Assembly (NCBI RefSeq): GCF_044761985.1
Contig: NZ_JBIWDK010000006.1
Location: forward strand, 124,001-188,000
Reading direction: 5' to 3'
From: Peribacillus sp044761985
GTDB taxonomy: Bacteria > Bacillota > Bacilli > Bacillales > DSM-1321
Length of the DNA: 64,000 bases
The translations under genes were made by a program, and so were the position numbers. How positions within the stretch are numbered: position 1 is the stretch's first letter; each line of letters opens with the position of its first letter. The notes below the pieces were generated by a model. It had not been told where the DNA came from. It worked only from the letters and a program-made list of their open reading frames with translations, and made no database searches. Positions 9,206-17,874 of the stretch are shown here, in pieces.

Positions 9206-9646
9206 TTTTATCAGTCCCCTTTAATATAAAATACAATACTAACGAATAGTTTTGCCTCATTAAGAATATTTTACAAAGAAAAGCAGTTTAATACCATTAT
9301 TAAGAAAACCATTATACAAAAATTCATTCTTACCGAACAGATATTTCGTCTATTAATTTCATTTCAGACATAAAGGAATGGTTATCCCGATACTTGGATG
9401 GAAGTACACGTTACATTTCTTATATTAACGATAAACCCTTCTTATAAACCATTCAAATCATAGAATTCGAAGATATATCTAAAAAATTCATAAGGATTTT
9501 TCCAGACAGCCATGCCATTTTATCATGAAAATGTTACAATAAGATAAACTTATCAGGTATTTGAGGCTGATTTGGTCCTTCTATCACTTTCAGCCTGTTC
9601 ATGCACGATAAAATATGAATATTCTTCTTTAAGAAAGGGTTATCGA
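9206..9646. other. intergenic region, no gene seen
   Basis: About 440 bp of AT-rich DNA between the divergent CoA-binding protein gene and plsY. It must hold both promoters, but I could not pick a convincing -35/-10 pair. No small ORF with a good ribosome-binding site and no hairpin-with-T-run was seen. Confidence 0.5.
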
Positions 9647-10234
9647 ATGCTTACAATCATCATTATTCTGGCTGCCTACTTAATCGGATCGATTCCATCA
9701 GGTTTGATAATCGGAAAAACCTTTTACAACATTGATATTCGGGAGCATGGCAGTAAAAACTTAGGTGGCACGAACACCTTCAGAACGCTTGGTGTCAAGG
9801 CTGGGCTGACCGTAACGATCATGGACATACTTAAAGGTACATTAGCCACGCTCCTCCCATTCTTCCTAGGTGCGGATATGCCTGAATTACTAGCTGGAAT
9901 TTGTGCAGTAATCGGTCATATGTTCCCCATCTTTGCGAATTTCCGGGGTGGAAAAGCAGTTGCAACATCAGCTGGTGTCATACTGGCTTATGAACCTTTA
10001 TTTTTCCTTTTTGCCGTTCTCATATTTTTTATATCCTTATACATAACCAAATATGTATCACTATCATCAATGATTGCTTGCCTACTGGCCCTCATATACA
10101 GCCTAGTATTCCATTTCGGCGACTGGGCTCTTATCATCGTGATCGGTATACTGACCGTTTTCATTTTTTACCGTCATCGTGCCAATATTAAACGAATTAT
10201 CGATAAGACGGAACCGAAAGTGAAATGGCTATAA
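9647..10234 (+). CDS. plsY: glycerol-3-phosphate acyltransferase
   Basis: A 195-residue polytopic membrane enzyme that transfers an acyl group from acyl-phosphate to glycerol-3-phosphate, the first step of phospholipid synthesis in Gram-positives. The three conserved cytoplasmic loops are present: SIPSGLIIGK, GSKNLGGTNTFRTLG and FPIFANFRGGKAVATSAG. About five hydrophobic segments alternate with them. The start ATG at 9647 follows AAAGGG; an earlier in-frame ATG at 9572 lacks a site and would add a non-homologous 25 residues. This is B. subtilis yneS, in its usual place near parEC. Confidence 0.95.
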   Translation: MLTIIIILAAYLIGSIPSGLIIGKTFYNIDIREHGSKNLGGTNTFRTLGVKAGLTVTIMDILKGTLATLLPFFLGADMPELLAGICAVIGHMFPIFANFRGGKAVATSAGVILAYEPLFFLFAVLIFFISLYITKYVSLSSMIACLLALIYSLVFHFGDWALIIVIGILTVFIFYRHRANIKRIIDKTEPKVKWL

Positions 10235-10246
10235 TTCAGCAAGAGA

Positions 10247-10269
10247 AAAAGCCCATTAGATGGGCTTTT
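10247..10269 (+). terminator. intrinsic terminator of plsY
   Basis: AAAAGCCCA pairs with TGGGCTTTT across a 5-nt loop, 12 bp after the plsY stop. A/T runs on both sides would let it work in either direction. Confidence 0.8.
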
Positions 10270-10318
10270 CATCACTTTTTCACCATTAAATATTGAATAG
10301 AAGATTAGGAGAGAAACC

Positions 10319-10462
10319 GTGAAACCTTTACAAATCTCATCAGATACCGCAATAAAGCTATCTGAGACACTTAACCTACCTTTAGAGCAAATTATGCATA
10401 TGCCTACACCCATCTTGTTAAAGAAACTAGCCGAGGCCGAAGAAAAAGAAAACAAAAAATAG
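10319..10462 (+). CDS. YycC-family small protein
   Basis: A 47-residue protein starting at GTG 10319 behind AGGAGAG: MKPLQISSDTAIKLSETLNL, then a segment with PLEQIMHMPTPILLKKLAE and a charged tail. The PLQIS start and the MHMP-ILL pattern match the YycC family of Bacillaceae as I recall it. Function unknown. It is too short to appear in ordinary ORF calls. It sits alone between two hairpins. Confidence 0.75.
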   Translation: MKPLQISSDTAIKLSETLNLPLEQIMHMPTPILLKKLAEAEEKENKK

Positions 10463-10484
10463 CATGATCCGCAGTTACGATTTA

Positions 10485-10516
10485 GGCATGCTTTCTTTTT
10501 GCATGGAAAGCATGCC
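10485..10516 (+). terminator. hairpin after the YycC-like gene, probable terminator
   Basis: GGCATGCTTTC pairs with GAAAGCATGCC (11 bp) across a 10-nt loop, 22 bp past the stop codon. The following tract ATCTTTCTC is only moderately T-rich. Confidence 0.55.
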
Positions 10517-10718
10517 ATCTTTCTCAATATCCATTACATAATTCGATTCCGAAAAATACATCCCTATAAAAACACCGTTTTTTCATCTCTCACTTCTCCG
10601 TACCCTTAACTCCCATGTGTGATGTTAGGAATTCTTCATTACCCCTACTTTTATATTCATCTACATATGTACAGGAAAATTCATTTTAGTGCATGATTCA
10701 TAAATAAAAAATGCTCTT

Positions 10719-11204
10719 TTATTTAGTAAGTAGTAGCGGATAATTATCAGGTAAGGATTTTTTTTCAAAGGAAAGTAGTCGTTCATTTTCATATGTCAAA
10801 GCAAATTCGTATAAAGACTGCTCAAATAAAGTTTCATTTAAATAATGTTTAATATTCGACACAGCTTCATCAGTCTCCATGACCCACTCGTAGGGCTTCC
10901 AGGCAAGTTCACCTTCATCACAAGCAATGAGTTCTCCACCTGTGTCTTCGGCCCGATAAACGTACATTCCACTCGTCTCGTTCCATGTTACGATACCACG
11001 GAAACACAGATTGTTCACTTTCAGCCCTGTTTCTTCGATTATTTCTCGAGCCATCGAGTCATTGACGGTCTCTCCTTCCTCGATTTTTCCACCAACGCCA
11101 TTCCATTTATGTTTATTAGGTTCATTATTACGCAAAAGCATAAGAATTTCGACCCTGCCTGATCTTACTCGGGTAATAAAACAAATCGTATAGGGTATAT
11201 TCAT
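10719..11204 (-). CDS. Nudix hydrolase (MutT/8-oxo-dGTPase-like)
   Basis: A 161-residue Nudix protein that would hydrolyse a nucleoside diphosphate linked to another moiety. The Nudix box is complete around residues 37-60: GGKIEEGE, seven residues, then REIIEETGL. The preceding NKHKWNGVGGK is typical of the 8-oxo-dGTP/NTP branch of Bacillus. The substrate cannot be fixed from sequence. The ATG at 11204 follows TGGAGG. Transcribed away from the YneR-like gene, sharing a short promoter region with it. Confidence 0.88.
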   Translation of the reverse strand: MNIPYTICFITRVRSGRVEILMLLRNNEPNKHKWNGVGGKIEEGETVNDSMAREIIEETGLKVNNLCFRGIVTWNETSGMYVYRAEDTGGELIACDEGELAWKPYEWVMETDEAVSNIKHYLNETLFEQSLYEFALTYENERLLSFEKKSLPDNYPLLLTK

Positions 11205-11296
11205 TCTTGATTTTCCTCCACAACATACTTTATTCGCATCTTTACTGCATTTATCTTATAATGAACATGTTCAATTAAAGGGAGGAGGTTCACTTT

Positions 11297-11593
11297 TTGA
11301 AACTACAAATTTCCGACCGGGCTGCCAAATGGTATATCGATGAGTTAGAATTGCCTGAAGGGGCTTATCTGCGCTTTCATGCACGATACGGAGGGGTAAG
11401 TACTGTCCAAAGCGGATTTTCATTGGGCATCATTCAGGAAGAACCTGAAGCCATAGCAGCTTCAGATACAATGAGATCAATCACCTTTTATGTAGAAGAA
11501 AAAGATACATGGTTTTTCGATGGACATGATTTATTAATCACTTTCAATGAGAAATCTGCTGAACCTGAATTCGTATACAAAAAAGGAGCTTGA
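11297..11593 (+). CDS. HesB/IscA-like protein without cysteines (YneR-like)
   Basis: A 98-residue protein of the HesB-fold family, starting at TTG 11297 behind GGAGGAGG. The pattern RAAKWYIDELELPEGAYLRF followed by a C-terminal DTWFFDGHDLLITFNE fits B. subtilis YneR. Unlike true A-type iron-sulfur carriers it contains no cysteine at all, so it cannot bind a cluster in the usual way. Function unknown. A weak inverted repeat (CAGCAGGG/CCCTGCTG, 11599-11616) follows but lacks a T run. Confidence 0.82.
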   Translation: MKLQISDRAAKWYIDELELPEGAYLRFHARYGGVSTVQSGFSLGIIQEEPEAIAASDTMRSITFYVEEKDTWFFDGHDLLITFNEKSAEPEFVYKKGA

Positions 11594-11641
11594 CCATGCA
11601 GCAGGGAACCCTGCTGCTGTCAGTTTCCCTTGTTTCGCCTT

Positions 11642-11935
11642 TTACTTGACTAATCTTTCTTTGATATCCTCAGCTTTAAGAATGTCTCTTTGCCGATCCC
11701 CCAACAGGTCAAAATGGGAATAACCATCCTTCCTGTGATGAATCCATTCTTTTCTCAAACCATATTTCTCTCCCCACTCCGCTAAACGATCCATGTCCTT
11801 ACATCCGACTTTGGTCACTGTCTTGCAACCAGGAAAACGATCATCAAGCCAATAGTGAGTTAAAAACGCAATTTTTCCTTGGTCGATTTGACGTTTCCAG
11901 TTAATAACGTCGACCCGCTTAATCCCGAACGCCAT
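11642..11935 (-). CDS. YneQ-like conserved hypothetical protein
   Basis: A 97-residue soluble protein, MAFGIKRVDVINWKRQIDQG at the start, with LTHYWLDDRFPGC, VGCKDMDRLAEWGEKYGL and a HFDLLG motif. These match my memory of B. subtilis YneQ, a family of unknown function. The start ATG at 11935 follows GAGGTGAACAGT; the frame extends 18 codons upstream into the end of the thioesterase gene without a ribosome-binding site. It lies 25 bp after that gene and is probably co-transcribed with it, as in B. subtilis. Confidence 0.78.
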   Translation of the reverse strand: MAFGIKRVDVINWKRQIDQGKIAFLTHYWLDDRFPGCKTVTKVGCKDMDRLAEWGEKYGLRKEWIHHRKDGYSHFDLLGDRQRDILKAEDIKERLVK

Positions 11936-11960
11936 ACTGTTCACCTCGGTTATGTAAATA

Positions 11961-12377
11961 TCACTTTTTATTTTTTTCATAGGCTTCATGCCACGCTGGA
12001 AATAGCCTTCTGATGGACACAGGTTTAAAGTTTTCCTTTTTTACGCAAACATGCACAGATTGGCCGGTTGCCGCCACTTTATTATCCTGGTTCATGATTT
12101 CATATCCATAAACGACACGGAGCCCATCATATTCTTCAATCCATGTCTTGATCAGCACTTTTTCACCGTAACGTACAGGTATTTTGTAAGTAGCCTGTAT
12201 ATCCATCACGGGGGAAAGGATGTTCTCCGCTTCCATATCTGCATAACGGAAACCTAAATCATTAATTAATTTCGTCCTGCCAAGTTCCATCCATACAAAG
12301 TAATTAGCATGATACACGACTCCCATTTGGTCCGTTTCAGCATACCGAACCTCTATTTCATTTTCTGCTATCCACAT
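11961..12377 (-). CDS. acyl-CoA thioesterase of the 4HBT family (YneP-like)
   Basis: A 138-residue hot-dog thioesterase. The signature VRYAETDQMGVVYHANYFVW carries the Asp general base and the conserved HANY. The family hydrolyses acyl-CoA thioesters in the cytoplasm; the substrate is not known. The ATG at 12377 (MWIAENEIEV) follows GGGGAAACAAA; an upstream ATG at 12416 has no site. First gene of the pair with the YneQ-like gene. Confidence 0.88.
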   Translation of the reverse strand: MWIAENEIEVRYAETDQMGVVYHANYFVWMELGRTKLINDLGFRYADMEAENILSPVMDIQATYKIPVRYGEKVLIKTWIEEYDGLRVVYGYEIMNQDNKVAATGQSVHVCVKKENFKPVSIRRLFPAWHEAYEKNKK

Positions 12378-12489
12378 TTTGTTTCCCCACTTCCTTTTCA
12401 ATCGTACTGTCATCATCTTATCATAATTGCAGAATACCTTTAAAGAATAGCGTCTCCGTTCTTATTCGGTTATGTTATTGAAATAGAAA

Positions 12490-12521
12490 AGGTAGAGAAA
12501 GAATAACTCCCTTCTCCACCT
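12490..12521 (-). terminator. intrinsic terminator of sspN
   Basis: On the minus strand AGGTGGAGAAG pairs, with two G-T wobbles, with CTTTCTCTACCT across a short loop, followed by TTTTCTATTT. Confidence 0.7.
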
Positions 12522-12546
12522 AGCCTTTAAAGACATGAATTCTTAC

Positions 12547-12690
12547 TTACTCACCTTTAGTTTGAATGACTTGGGCATGCTTTCCTGAAGTATCTTGCAT
12601 TTGCTTTCCTTTATTTCCTCCACCTGTTCTCGGTTGTGTACCCAGATGGCTCGGTCTAAAGTGTTGTGAATCTTTTTTTGGGTTACTCAT
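12547..12690 (-). CDS. sspN: small acid-soluble spore protein N
   Basis: A 47-residue protein: MSNPKKDSQHFRPSHLGTQ, then GGNKGKQMQDTSGKH. This is the SspN pattern (NPKK, HxGTQ, GGNKGKQMQD), a minor small acid-soluble protein made in the forespore. The ATG at 12690 follows GGAGGCGATTTATA. In B. subtilis sspN is followed by tlp, but I see no tlp here; a terminator comes directly after. Confidence 0.92.
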   Translation of the reverse strand: MSNPKKDSQHFRPSHLGTQPRTGGGNKGKQMQDTSGKHAQVIQTKGE

Positions 12691-12853
12691 TATAAATCGC
12701 CTCCTATTTTTAGGATGGTTTTAAAAATGAAATTCATGAGTTCCAGTTTTTGAGTGGTTTTCCGAGAATTCAAATGTTTTTACCACTGCATGTAAAAAAG
12801 AGCCAACAATGAAATATTCATCGCTAGCCCTTCTTTTTCATACCCTTATGCTA

Positions 12854-12982
12854 TTATTCAGCCTTTTGCATATGTTTTTGTTCAAGTCGTTCTTCAAGTC
12901 TCTCCATCAGCTTTGTATCCATTAACAATTCCTTTTTATTTTCATTAATCAGTTCTTCAAAAGATCGTTTTCTTTTCTTCAT
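12854..12982 (-). CDS. FbpB-family small basic protein
   Basis: A 42-residue basic protein, MKKRKRSFEELINENKKELL followed by MDTKLMERLEERLEQKHMQK. The KRSFEELI-NKKELL-ERLEERLEQKH pattern matches the FbpB family, Fur-regulated small proteins that in B. subtilis assist the FsrA small RNA in sparing iron. The ATG at 12982 follows AAGGTG. I did not find a clear Fur box upstream, so iron control is not shown here. Confidence 0.78.
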   Translation of the reverse strand: MKKRKRSFEELINENKKELLMDTKLMERLEERLEQKHMQKAE

Positions 12983-13227
12983 ATTTTCACCTTCTTACTA
13001 TATAGTGTATATTCCATCTTTTCCAAATTAACGTAAAATTATGACTATACAGACAGTCTGATATAAAGTCTGAATAATCAGTCATTTTAGTTCGTACCAA
13101 ACTCATTTCACGCGTCTTCTATACTTTAACCCAAATTGGCGGAGTGTAATCTATTTTTTGCAATGTTTTTTGATTTTTCTAAAAACTTGTGACAAATTAG
13201 ACACATTTTTTAAATCCTACTAAATAA

Positions 13228-13248
13228 ACGGAATCTTATTGATTCCGT
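13228..13248 (-). terminator. intrinsic terminator of the thioredoxin-like gene
   Basis: ACGGAATC pairs with GATTCCGT across a 5-nt loop; the minus strand continues TTTATTTAG. The stem touches the stop codon of the upstream gene. Confidence 0.65.
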
Positions 13249-13781
13249 CATTTCATACTATTGATGTTTTGTTCCATTTCATTAAATTGCATCGCTTTAA
13301 CCATTTTATTTCGAATAATGCCCTCACTGTCAATAAAGTATGTTGTAGGTATGGCCATAACCTTATATTGATCGTTTACCGGTTGTTTAGCGCTTTGACT
13401 GTCCAATGGAATGGTAAATGTTATCCCATTATCATCAATAAATGCCTGCACATCATTTTCTGGATCAATGTTAACAGCCAATATAACGACATCTTCCCCA
13501 GCCTGCTTTGAGTATTTCTCCATATCTGGCATTTCTTTTTTACAAGGAGGACACCAAGTTGCCCAGAAATTCAACATCACTTTTTTTCCTTTATAGTCAG
13601 ATAAATTCACCTGTTTCCCATTCAAAGTTTCTAAGGTGAAATCAGGTGCTTTGGCACCAATTTTCAGCCCCCCCATCGAATTTCCTTCTTCATTTTTATC
13701 AGGTTTATCATCCATTGCTTGAACGATTGCCACCGCTATCAGCGATAGTAAGACAACCGAGGCAATAATTTTCTTTAACAT
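13248..13781 (-). CDS. membrane-anchored thiol-disulfide oxidoreductase (ResA/YneN-like)
   Basis: A 177-residue protein with an N-terminal membrane anchor or signal (residues 4-22) and an AhpC/TSA-type thioredoxin domain outside the membrane. The redox motif is WATWCPPC with Cys77 and Cys80, and the cis-proline loop is MAIPTTYFID. Such proteins reduce disulfides in extracytoplasmic proteins, for example apocytochrome c. B. subtilis yneN sits beside the aconitase gene in the same way. The ATG at 13781 follows AGGGGGACGGGG. Confidence 0.88.
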   Translation of the reverse strand: MLKKIIASVVLLSLIAVAIVQAMDDKPDKNEEGNSMGGLKIGAKAPDFTLETLNGKQVNLSDYKGKKVMLNFWATWCPPCKKEMPDMEKYSKQAGEDVVILAVNIDPENDVQAFIDDNGITFTIPLDSQSAKQPVNDQYKVMAIPTTYFIDSEGIIRNKMVKAMQFNEMEQNINSMK

Positions 13782-13947
13782 GACCCCGTCCCCCTAATTC
13801 CGTTACAATAAAAATATTCATTCGCCAAAAGAAATAGTACATATTCCATATCTGTCAGCCTCTTACATCATCTTACCAATAAAATCATGCTCAGAAAAGG
13901 TAAAATCGAAGTCCCTTGTTATATTTCATAACTTTGACACAAAAAAA

Positions 13948-13976
13948 ACGACAAACCTGACAGGCAGGTTTGTCGT
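13948..13976 (-). terminator. strong intrinsic terminator of the aconitase gene
   Basis: ACGACAAACCTG pairs with CAGGTTTGTCGT (12 bp) across a 5-nt loop; on the minus strand it is followed by eight T. Confidence 0.92.
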
Positions 13977-13990
13977 CTTCTAAAAGTTAA

Positions 13991-16702
13991 TTAACCTTTA
14001 AGTTTGTTACGTAATACCATTTGAAGGATACCACCGTGACGGTAGTAGTCGATTTCGATTTCAGAATCGAAACGAACCAATACATCAAATTCTTTTACGT
14101 TGCCAGCTTCATCAGTAGCTGTAACAGTTACCATATCGCGAGGTTTAACTGTTTCGTCGATCTTAACAGCAATCGCTTCTTTACCAGTTAAGCCAAGAGT
14201 CTCCGCGTTTTCTCCTTCTTTGAATTGAAGAGGAAGAACACCCATCAATGCAAGGTTAGAACGGTGAATACGCTCGAAGCTTTCAGCGATAACTGTTTTA
14301 ATGCCTAGAAGGTTCGTACCTTTTGCAGCCCAGTCACGAGAACTTCCCATACCGTAATCTTTACCAGCAATGACAGCAAGACCTGTTCCATCAGCTTTGT
14401 ATTTCATACATGCATCATAGATAGCCATTACATCGCCTGTAGGCCAGTAAGTAGTGTAACCACCTTCTGTACCTGGAGCAACTTGGTTACGGATACGGAT
14501 GTTGGCGAATGTTCCACGCATCATCGCTTCGTGGTTACCACGACGAGAACCATAAGAGTTAAAGTCACGTGGTTTCACTCCGTTTTCACGTAAGTAGATA
14601 CCAGCTGGAGTATCTTTACCGATTGCACCTGCAGGAGAGATATGGTCAGTTGTAACTGAATCACCGAATTTACCAACTACGCGCAATCCAGTAAGTGGGT
14701 TAACTGAACCTGGTTCAGGTGATAATCCTTCAAAGAATGGAGGATTTTGAATATATGTTGATTTAGAATCGAAAGCATAGATAGCTTCATTGCTTGTTTC
14801 GATATCATTCCAACGTTTGTTATCGTTGAATACAGTTTCGTATTCTTTACGGAATAATTCCGGTGTAACTGTTGATTTAACAGCTGCGTTAACTTCTTCT
14901 TGTGATGGCCAGATATCAGCAAGGTAAACATCGTTACCGTCTTTGTCTTTACCAAGAGAATCATTATTAAGATCGAAGTCCACAGTACCAGCAAGTGCAT
15001 AGGCAACAACCAATGTTGGAGAAGCAAGGTAGTTTGCTTTCACTAATGGGTGAATACGACCTTCGAAGTTACGGTTACCAGAAAGTACAGATGTTACAAG
15101 AAGATCTGCTTCAGCAACTGCTGCTTCGATTTCGTCTGCTAATGGACCTGAGTTACCGATACATGTTGTACATCCGTAACCAACGATGTTGAATCCTAAT
15201 TGATCCAAGTATGGTTGAAGACCTGCATCACGAAGGTAACCAGTAACAACTTTAGAACCTGGTGCTAATGATGTTTTAACATAATCAGGAACAGTCAAGC
15301 CTTTTTCAACCGCTTTTTTAGCAATAAGACCTGCTCCAAGCATTACGTATGGGTTAGAAGTATTTGTACAGCTTGTGATTGCAGCAATAGCGATCGCACC
15401 TGTTTTCATAGTAGTTTCTTTGCCATCAGCAAATTTAACTGTTACTTCTTTATCCAATTCAGCATCAGTCATGCCAAAACCTTGGTTACCCATAGGTGCA
15501 TTGATTGCTTCAAGGAAAGATTTTTTCATTTGAGAAAGTGGAATTAAATCTTGTGGACGTTTAGGTCCTGCAAGGTTTGGCTCAATAGCTGAAAGGTCGA
15601 TTTCCACAACATCATTGTATGCTGGGTCTTCGTTTTCAGGAGTATAGAACAATCCATTTTCTTTGCAGTATGTTTCAACCACTTTAATTTGTTTTTCATC
15701 ACGGCCTGTTAAGCGCATGTAATCGATTGCTTCAGCATCAACCGGGAAGAACCCAACTGTAGCACCGTATTCTGGTGCCATGTTAGCGATTGTTGCACGG
15801 TCAGCAAGTGGAAGGTATCCAACTCCTGGGCCGTAGAACTCAACGAATTTACCAACTACGCCGTGTGCACGAAGAACTTGAGTAACTTTCAATGCAAGGT
15901 CAGTAGCAGTTGTTCCGTTAGGAAGTTGACCAGTAAGTTTTACTCCAACTACTTTTGGAACTGGGAAGTATGAAGGTTGTCCAAGCATACCTGCTTCAGC
16001 TTCAATACCACCGACACCCCATCCAAGAACACCGATACCGTTAATCATTGTAGTATGTGAATCTGTACCGAATACAGAGTCAGGGAATACTTCAAAGTCT
16101 CCGTTTGGTGTTTCAACAGCATGGACTACGTTCGCAAGGAACTCAAGGTTTACTTGGTGAACGATACCAGTTGCTGGTGGAACAGCACGGTAGTTGTTGA
16201 ATGATTTTTGAGCCCAGCTTAGGAACTGGTAACGCTCTGCATTACGTTCAAATTCAAGATCCATATTGGCATCAAGAGAATCAGAAGTTCCTGCTTTATC
16301 AACTTGTACTGAGTGGTCAATTACAAGGTCAACCGGAATTTCCGGGTTAATTTTATCAGGATCTCCACCAAGTGCAGCGAATGCATTACGTAGAGAAGCT
16401 AAATCTACGACTACTGGTACACCAGTGAAATCTTGTAGGATAACGCGTGAAGGCTTGAATGGAACATCTATATCTTGTTGCTCGCTTGTTCCCCATTTAG
16501 CAAGGTTTGCAACATGTTCTTTTGTAATAACTCTTCCGTCTACTTGGCGAAGTACCGCTTCAAGTAGGACTTTAATGGAATATGGTAGGCGTGATACTTT
16601 GCCGTCCCCTGCTTTTTCAATAGCATCTAAGCTGTAGTAGTTGTAGCGTTGTCCTTCAACTTCAAAAGACTTACGCGCTTGATATACGTCATTCTTTGTC
16701 AT
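13991..16702 (-). CDS. acnA: aconitate hydratase (citB-type)
   Basis: A 903-residue aconitase A/IRP-type enzyme that interconverts citrate and isocitrate in the TCA cycle using a 4Fe-4S cluster. Cluster ligands are in ITSCTNTSNPYVML and GYGCTTCIGNSGPL; substrate residues occur in FGTDSHTTMINGIGVLGWGV and in the C-terminal GSSRDWAAKG. Members of this branch can also bind mRNA when the cluster is lost. The ATG at 16702 follows AGGGGG with 8-nt spacing. Regulation by citrate through CcpC is suggested by the promoter described at 16858-16919. Confidence 0.97.
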   Translation of the reverse strand: MTKNDVYQARKSFEVEGQRYNYYSLDAIEKAGDGKVSRLPYSIKVLLEAVLRQVDGRVITKEHVANLAKWGTSEQQDIDVPFKPSRVILQDFTGVPVVVDLASLRNAFAALGGDPDKINPEIPVDLVIDHSVQVDKAGTSDSLDANMDLEFERNAERYQFLSWAQKSFNNYRAVPPATGIVHQVNLEFLANVVHAVETPNGDFEVFPDSVFGTDSHTTMINGIGVLGWGVGGIEAEAGMLGQPSYFPVPKVVGVKLTGQLPNGTTATDLALKVTQVLRAHGVVGKFVEFYGPGVGYLPLADRATIANMAPEYGATVGFFPVDAEAIDYMRLTGRDEKQIKVVETYCKENGLFYTPENEDPAYNDVVEIDLSAIEPNLAGPKRPQDLIPLSQMKKSFLEAINAPMGNQGFGMTDAELDKEVTVKFADGKETTMKTGAIAIAAITSCTNTSNPYVMLGAGLIAKKAVEKGLTVPDYVKTSLAPGSKVVTGYLRDAGLQPYLDQLGFNIVGYGCTTCIGNSGPLADEIEAAVAEADLLVTSVLSGNRNFEGRIHPLVKANYLASPTLVVAYALAGTVDFDLNNDSLGKDKDGNDVYLADIWPSQEEVNAAVKSTVTPELFRKEYETVFNDNKRWNDIETSNEAIYAFDSKSTYIQNPPFFEGLSPEPGSVNPLTGLRVVGKFGDSVTTDHISPAGAIGKDTPAGIYLRENGVKPRDFNSYGSRRGNHEAMMRGTFANIRIRNQVAPGTEGGYTTYWPTGDVMAIYDACMKYKADGTGLAVIAGKDYGMGSSRDWAAKGTNLLGIKTVIAESFERIHRSNLALMGVLPLQFKEGENAETLGLTGKEAIAVKIDETVKPRDMVTVTATDEAGNVKEFDVLVRFDSEIEIDYYRHGGILQMVLRNKLKG

Positions 16703-16857
16703 GAATATTACCCCCTATTAAACTGTCAGAACAATTCTGCACATAAAAGTAAAACCTGGTCATTAAAACCATGTTTACAATGGATATAAGTAAAAAAGTT
16801 AGTTTGATGAAATTTATCTCTCTTCTCCCACCCTAACTCTTCCTTCTACCTAATAGT

Positions 16858-16887
16858 AATATAGAATTCAGCATAAGTAAATAACAA
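16858..16887 (-). promoter_or_regulatory. sigma-A-type promoter of the aconitase gene
   Basis: On the minus strand TTGTTA (16887-16882) and TATATT (16863-16858) are 18 bp apart. A TTAT half-site (16876-16873) lies between them, around -24 from the implied start near 16851. In B. subtilis citB a CcpC half-site lies in the same place. Confidence 0.55.
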
Positions 16888-16904
16888 GAAAGTTATTGTT
16901 TTTG

Positions 16905-16919
16905 ATAAGTTTAGCTTAT
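16905..16919 (-). promoter_or_regulatory. CcpC-type operator (ATAA-N7-TTAT)
   Basis: The dyad is exactly ATAA, seven bases, TTAT, centred about 61 bp upstream of the implied transcription start. CcpC of B. subtilis binds a dyad of this form near -66 plus a half-site near -27 of citB to impose citrate-responsive repression. Confidence 0.65.
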
Positions 16920-17086
16920 GTGAAATCCCTTACTTCTTATTAAGATGCCCATAGCACGCCCATTAAAGGCTTCATTATTCTTAGCTTTTCGCAAAAACAA
17001 GCTGATAAATTATTCCAACAAAACATATTTGAAGTTAATACATAATCATCGTTCCTTATGACACTCTATGAAATGGAGGTGATCTA

Positions 17087-17239
17087 ATGGCAAAGCAAAA
17101 AGCAAATCATGTAATACCGGGAATGAACGCAGCAAAAGCACAAGGCAATGGCGTGGGCTACAATGATGAATTAGGTAATGAACCACCCTTAACCGAGGTA
17201 CAAAGGCAAAACAATAAAAAGCGCAAGAAGAATCAATAA
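17087..17239 (+). CDS. sspO: small acid-soluble spore protein O
   Basis: A 50-residue protein, MAKQKANHVIPGMNAAKAQG at the start and LTEVQRQNNKKRKKNQ at the end. The KANHVI-GMN-AK-QG and LTE-QRQNNKKRK blocks define SspO (formerly CotK), a minor forespore protein. The ATG at 17087 follows TGGAGGTGATCTA. Divergent from the aconitase gene, as in B. subtilis. Confidence 0.95.
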   Translation: MAKQKANHVIPGMNAAKAQGNGVGYNDELGNEPPLTEVQRQNNKKRKKNQ

Positions 17240-17261
17240 ATAAGAAGGAATCCATAAAAGA

Positions 17262-17293
17262 GGCTTTTTGAAGGTGCTAATCTTCAAAAAGCC
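17262..17293 (+). terminator. intrinsic terminator of sspO
   Basis: GGCTTTTTGAAG pairs with CTTCAAAAAGCC (12 bp) across an 8-nt loop, followed by CATTTTATTA. Confidence 0.85.
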
Positions 17294-17344
17294 CATTTTA
17301 TTAGGTAAACGCACATCTAAATCTGGGCCTATAGGATTCCTTTT

Positions 17345-17608
17345 TCAATAGTCATCTGAATTGACTTCGTTCACGATTTCCTGTATATCCTGTTCATACT
17401 GCTTCAATTGTTCACGCTGGTGTTCAGATGCGTTGACTAAAGCAGATTGAATTTGCTGATAAGCTTCATTCACTTCCTGTTTCACATGTTTCAGTTCCGT
17501 TCCATAATTCGGTGCCGTCTTTTCAATCGAAGAATAGGCATCATTTACTTGTTTGTAGCTTTGCTGGGCTTCTTGAAAAGATCTCCGCTTATCTTGTTTG
17601 TCCTGCAT
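17345..17608 (-). CDS. hypothetical coiled-coil protein, 87 aa
   Basis: I do not recognise this gene. It encodes 87 highly polar residues rich in Gln, Glu, Lys and Asn with no hydrophobic segment. Heptad-like spacing through QEAQQSYKQVNDAYSSIEK and VKQEVNEAYQQIQSALVNA suggests a two-helix coiled coil. The ATG at 17608 lies 9 bases after AGGAG; the TTG just before it is an alternative. It lies between sspO and sspP on the opposite strand, so a spore role is possible but unsupported. Confidence 0.65.
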   Translation of the reverse strand: MQDKQDKRRSFQEAQQSYKQVNDAYSSIEKTAPNYGTELKHVKQEVNEAYQQIQSALVNASEHQREQLKQYEQDIQEIVNEVNSDDY

Positions 17609-17721
17609 CAAATTCAGCTCCTCAATAAGTTTTCATCTTTAGGATGTACGATGCTTTTATAAATATGCTTGTGAATAACTTTCAACGAACTGATTATCTT
17701 AATAAGTAGGAGGGGATTCAT

Positions 17722-17859
17722 ATGAGTAAAAATGATGGAAAAGGCATGCAAAAGAATCAAGAAAAAAAATCAGGTCAGCCTGAACCTCTAAGTGGTTCTC
17801 ACAAAGTAAAGAATAGACAGCACTCTCGACAAAAACATAACAGTAGTCACGATATGTAA
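17722..17859 (+). CDS. sspP: small acid-soluble spore protein P
   Basis: A 45-residue protein beginning MSKNDGKGMQKNQEKKSGQ and ending with VKNRQHSRQKHNSSHDM. The NDGK, GQPEPL-GS and KVKNR-H-RQKHN-SHDM blocks are those of SspP (formerly CotL). The ATG at 17722 follows AGGAGGGG. In B. subtilis sspO and sspP are adjacent; here a minus-strand gene and a terminator separate them. Confidence 0.93.
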   Translation: MSKNDGKGMQKNQEKKSGQPEPLSGSHKVKNRQHSRQKHNSSHDM

Positions 17860-17874
17860 ACACCCCGTTTTAAG

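Noticed and set aside
10174..10527. Minus-strand open frame of 117 codons over the end of plsY
   Set aside because: It runs through two terminator hairpins and opposite to the YycC-like gene; composition is unlike a real protein.
11599..11616. CAGCAGGG/CCCTGCTG inverted repeat after the YneR-like gene as a terminator
   Set aside because: The loop would be too small and no T run follows on either strand.
14677..15027. Minus-strand 116-codon frame within the aconitase gene
   Set aside because: Out-of-frame shadow of a highly expressed gene with strong codon bias.
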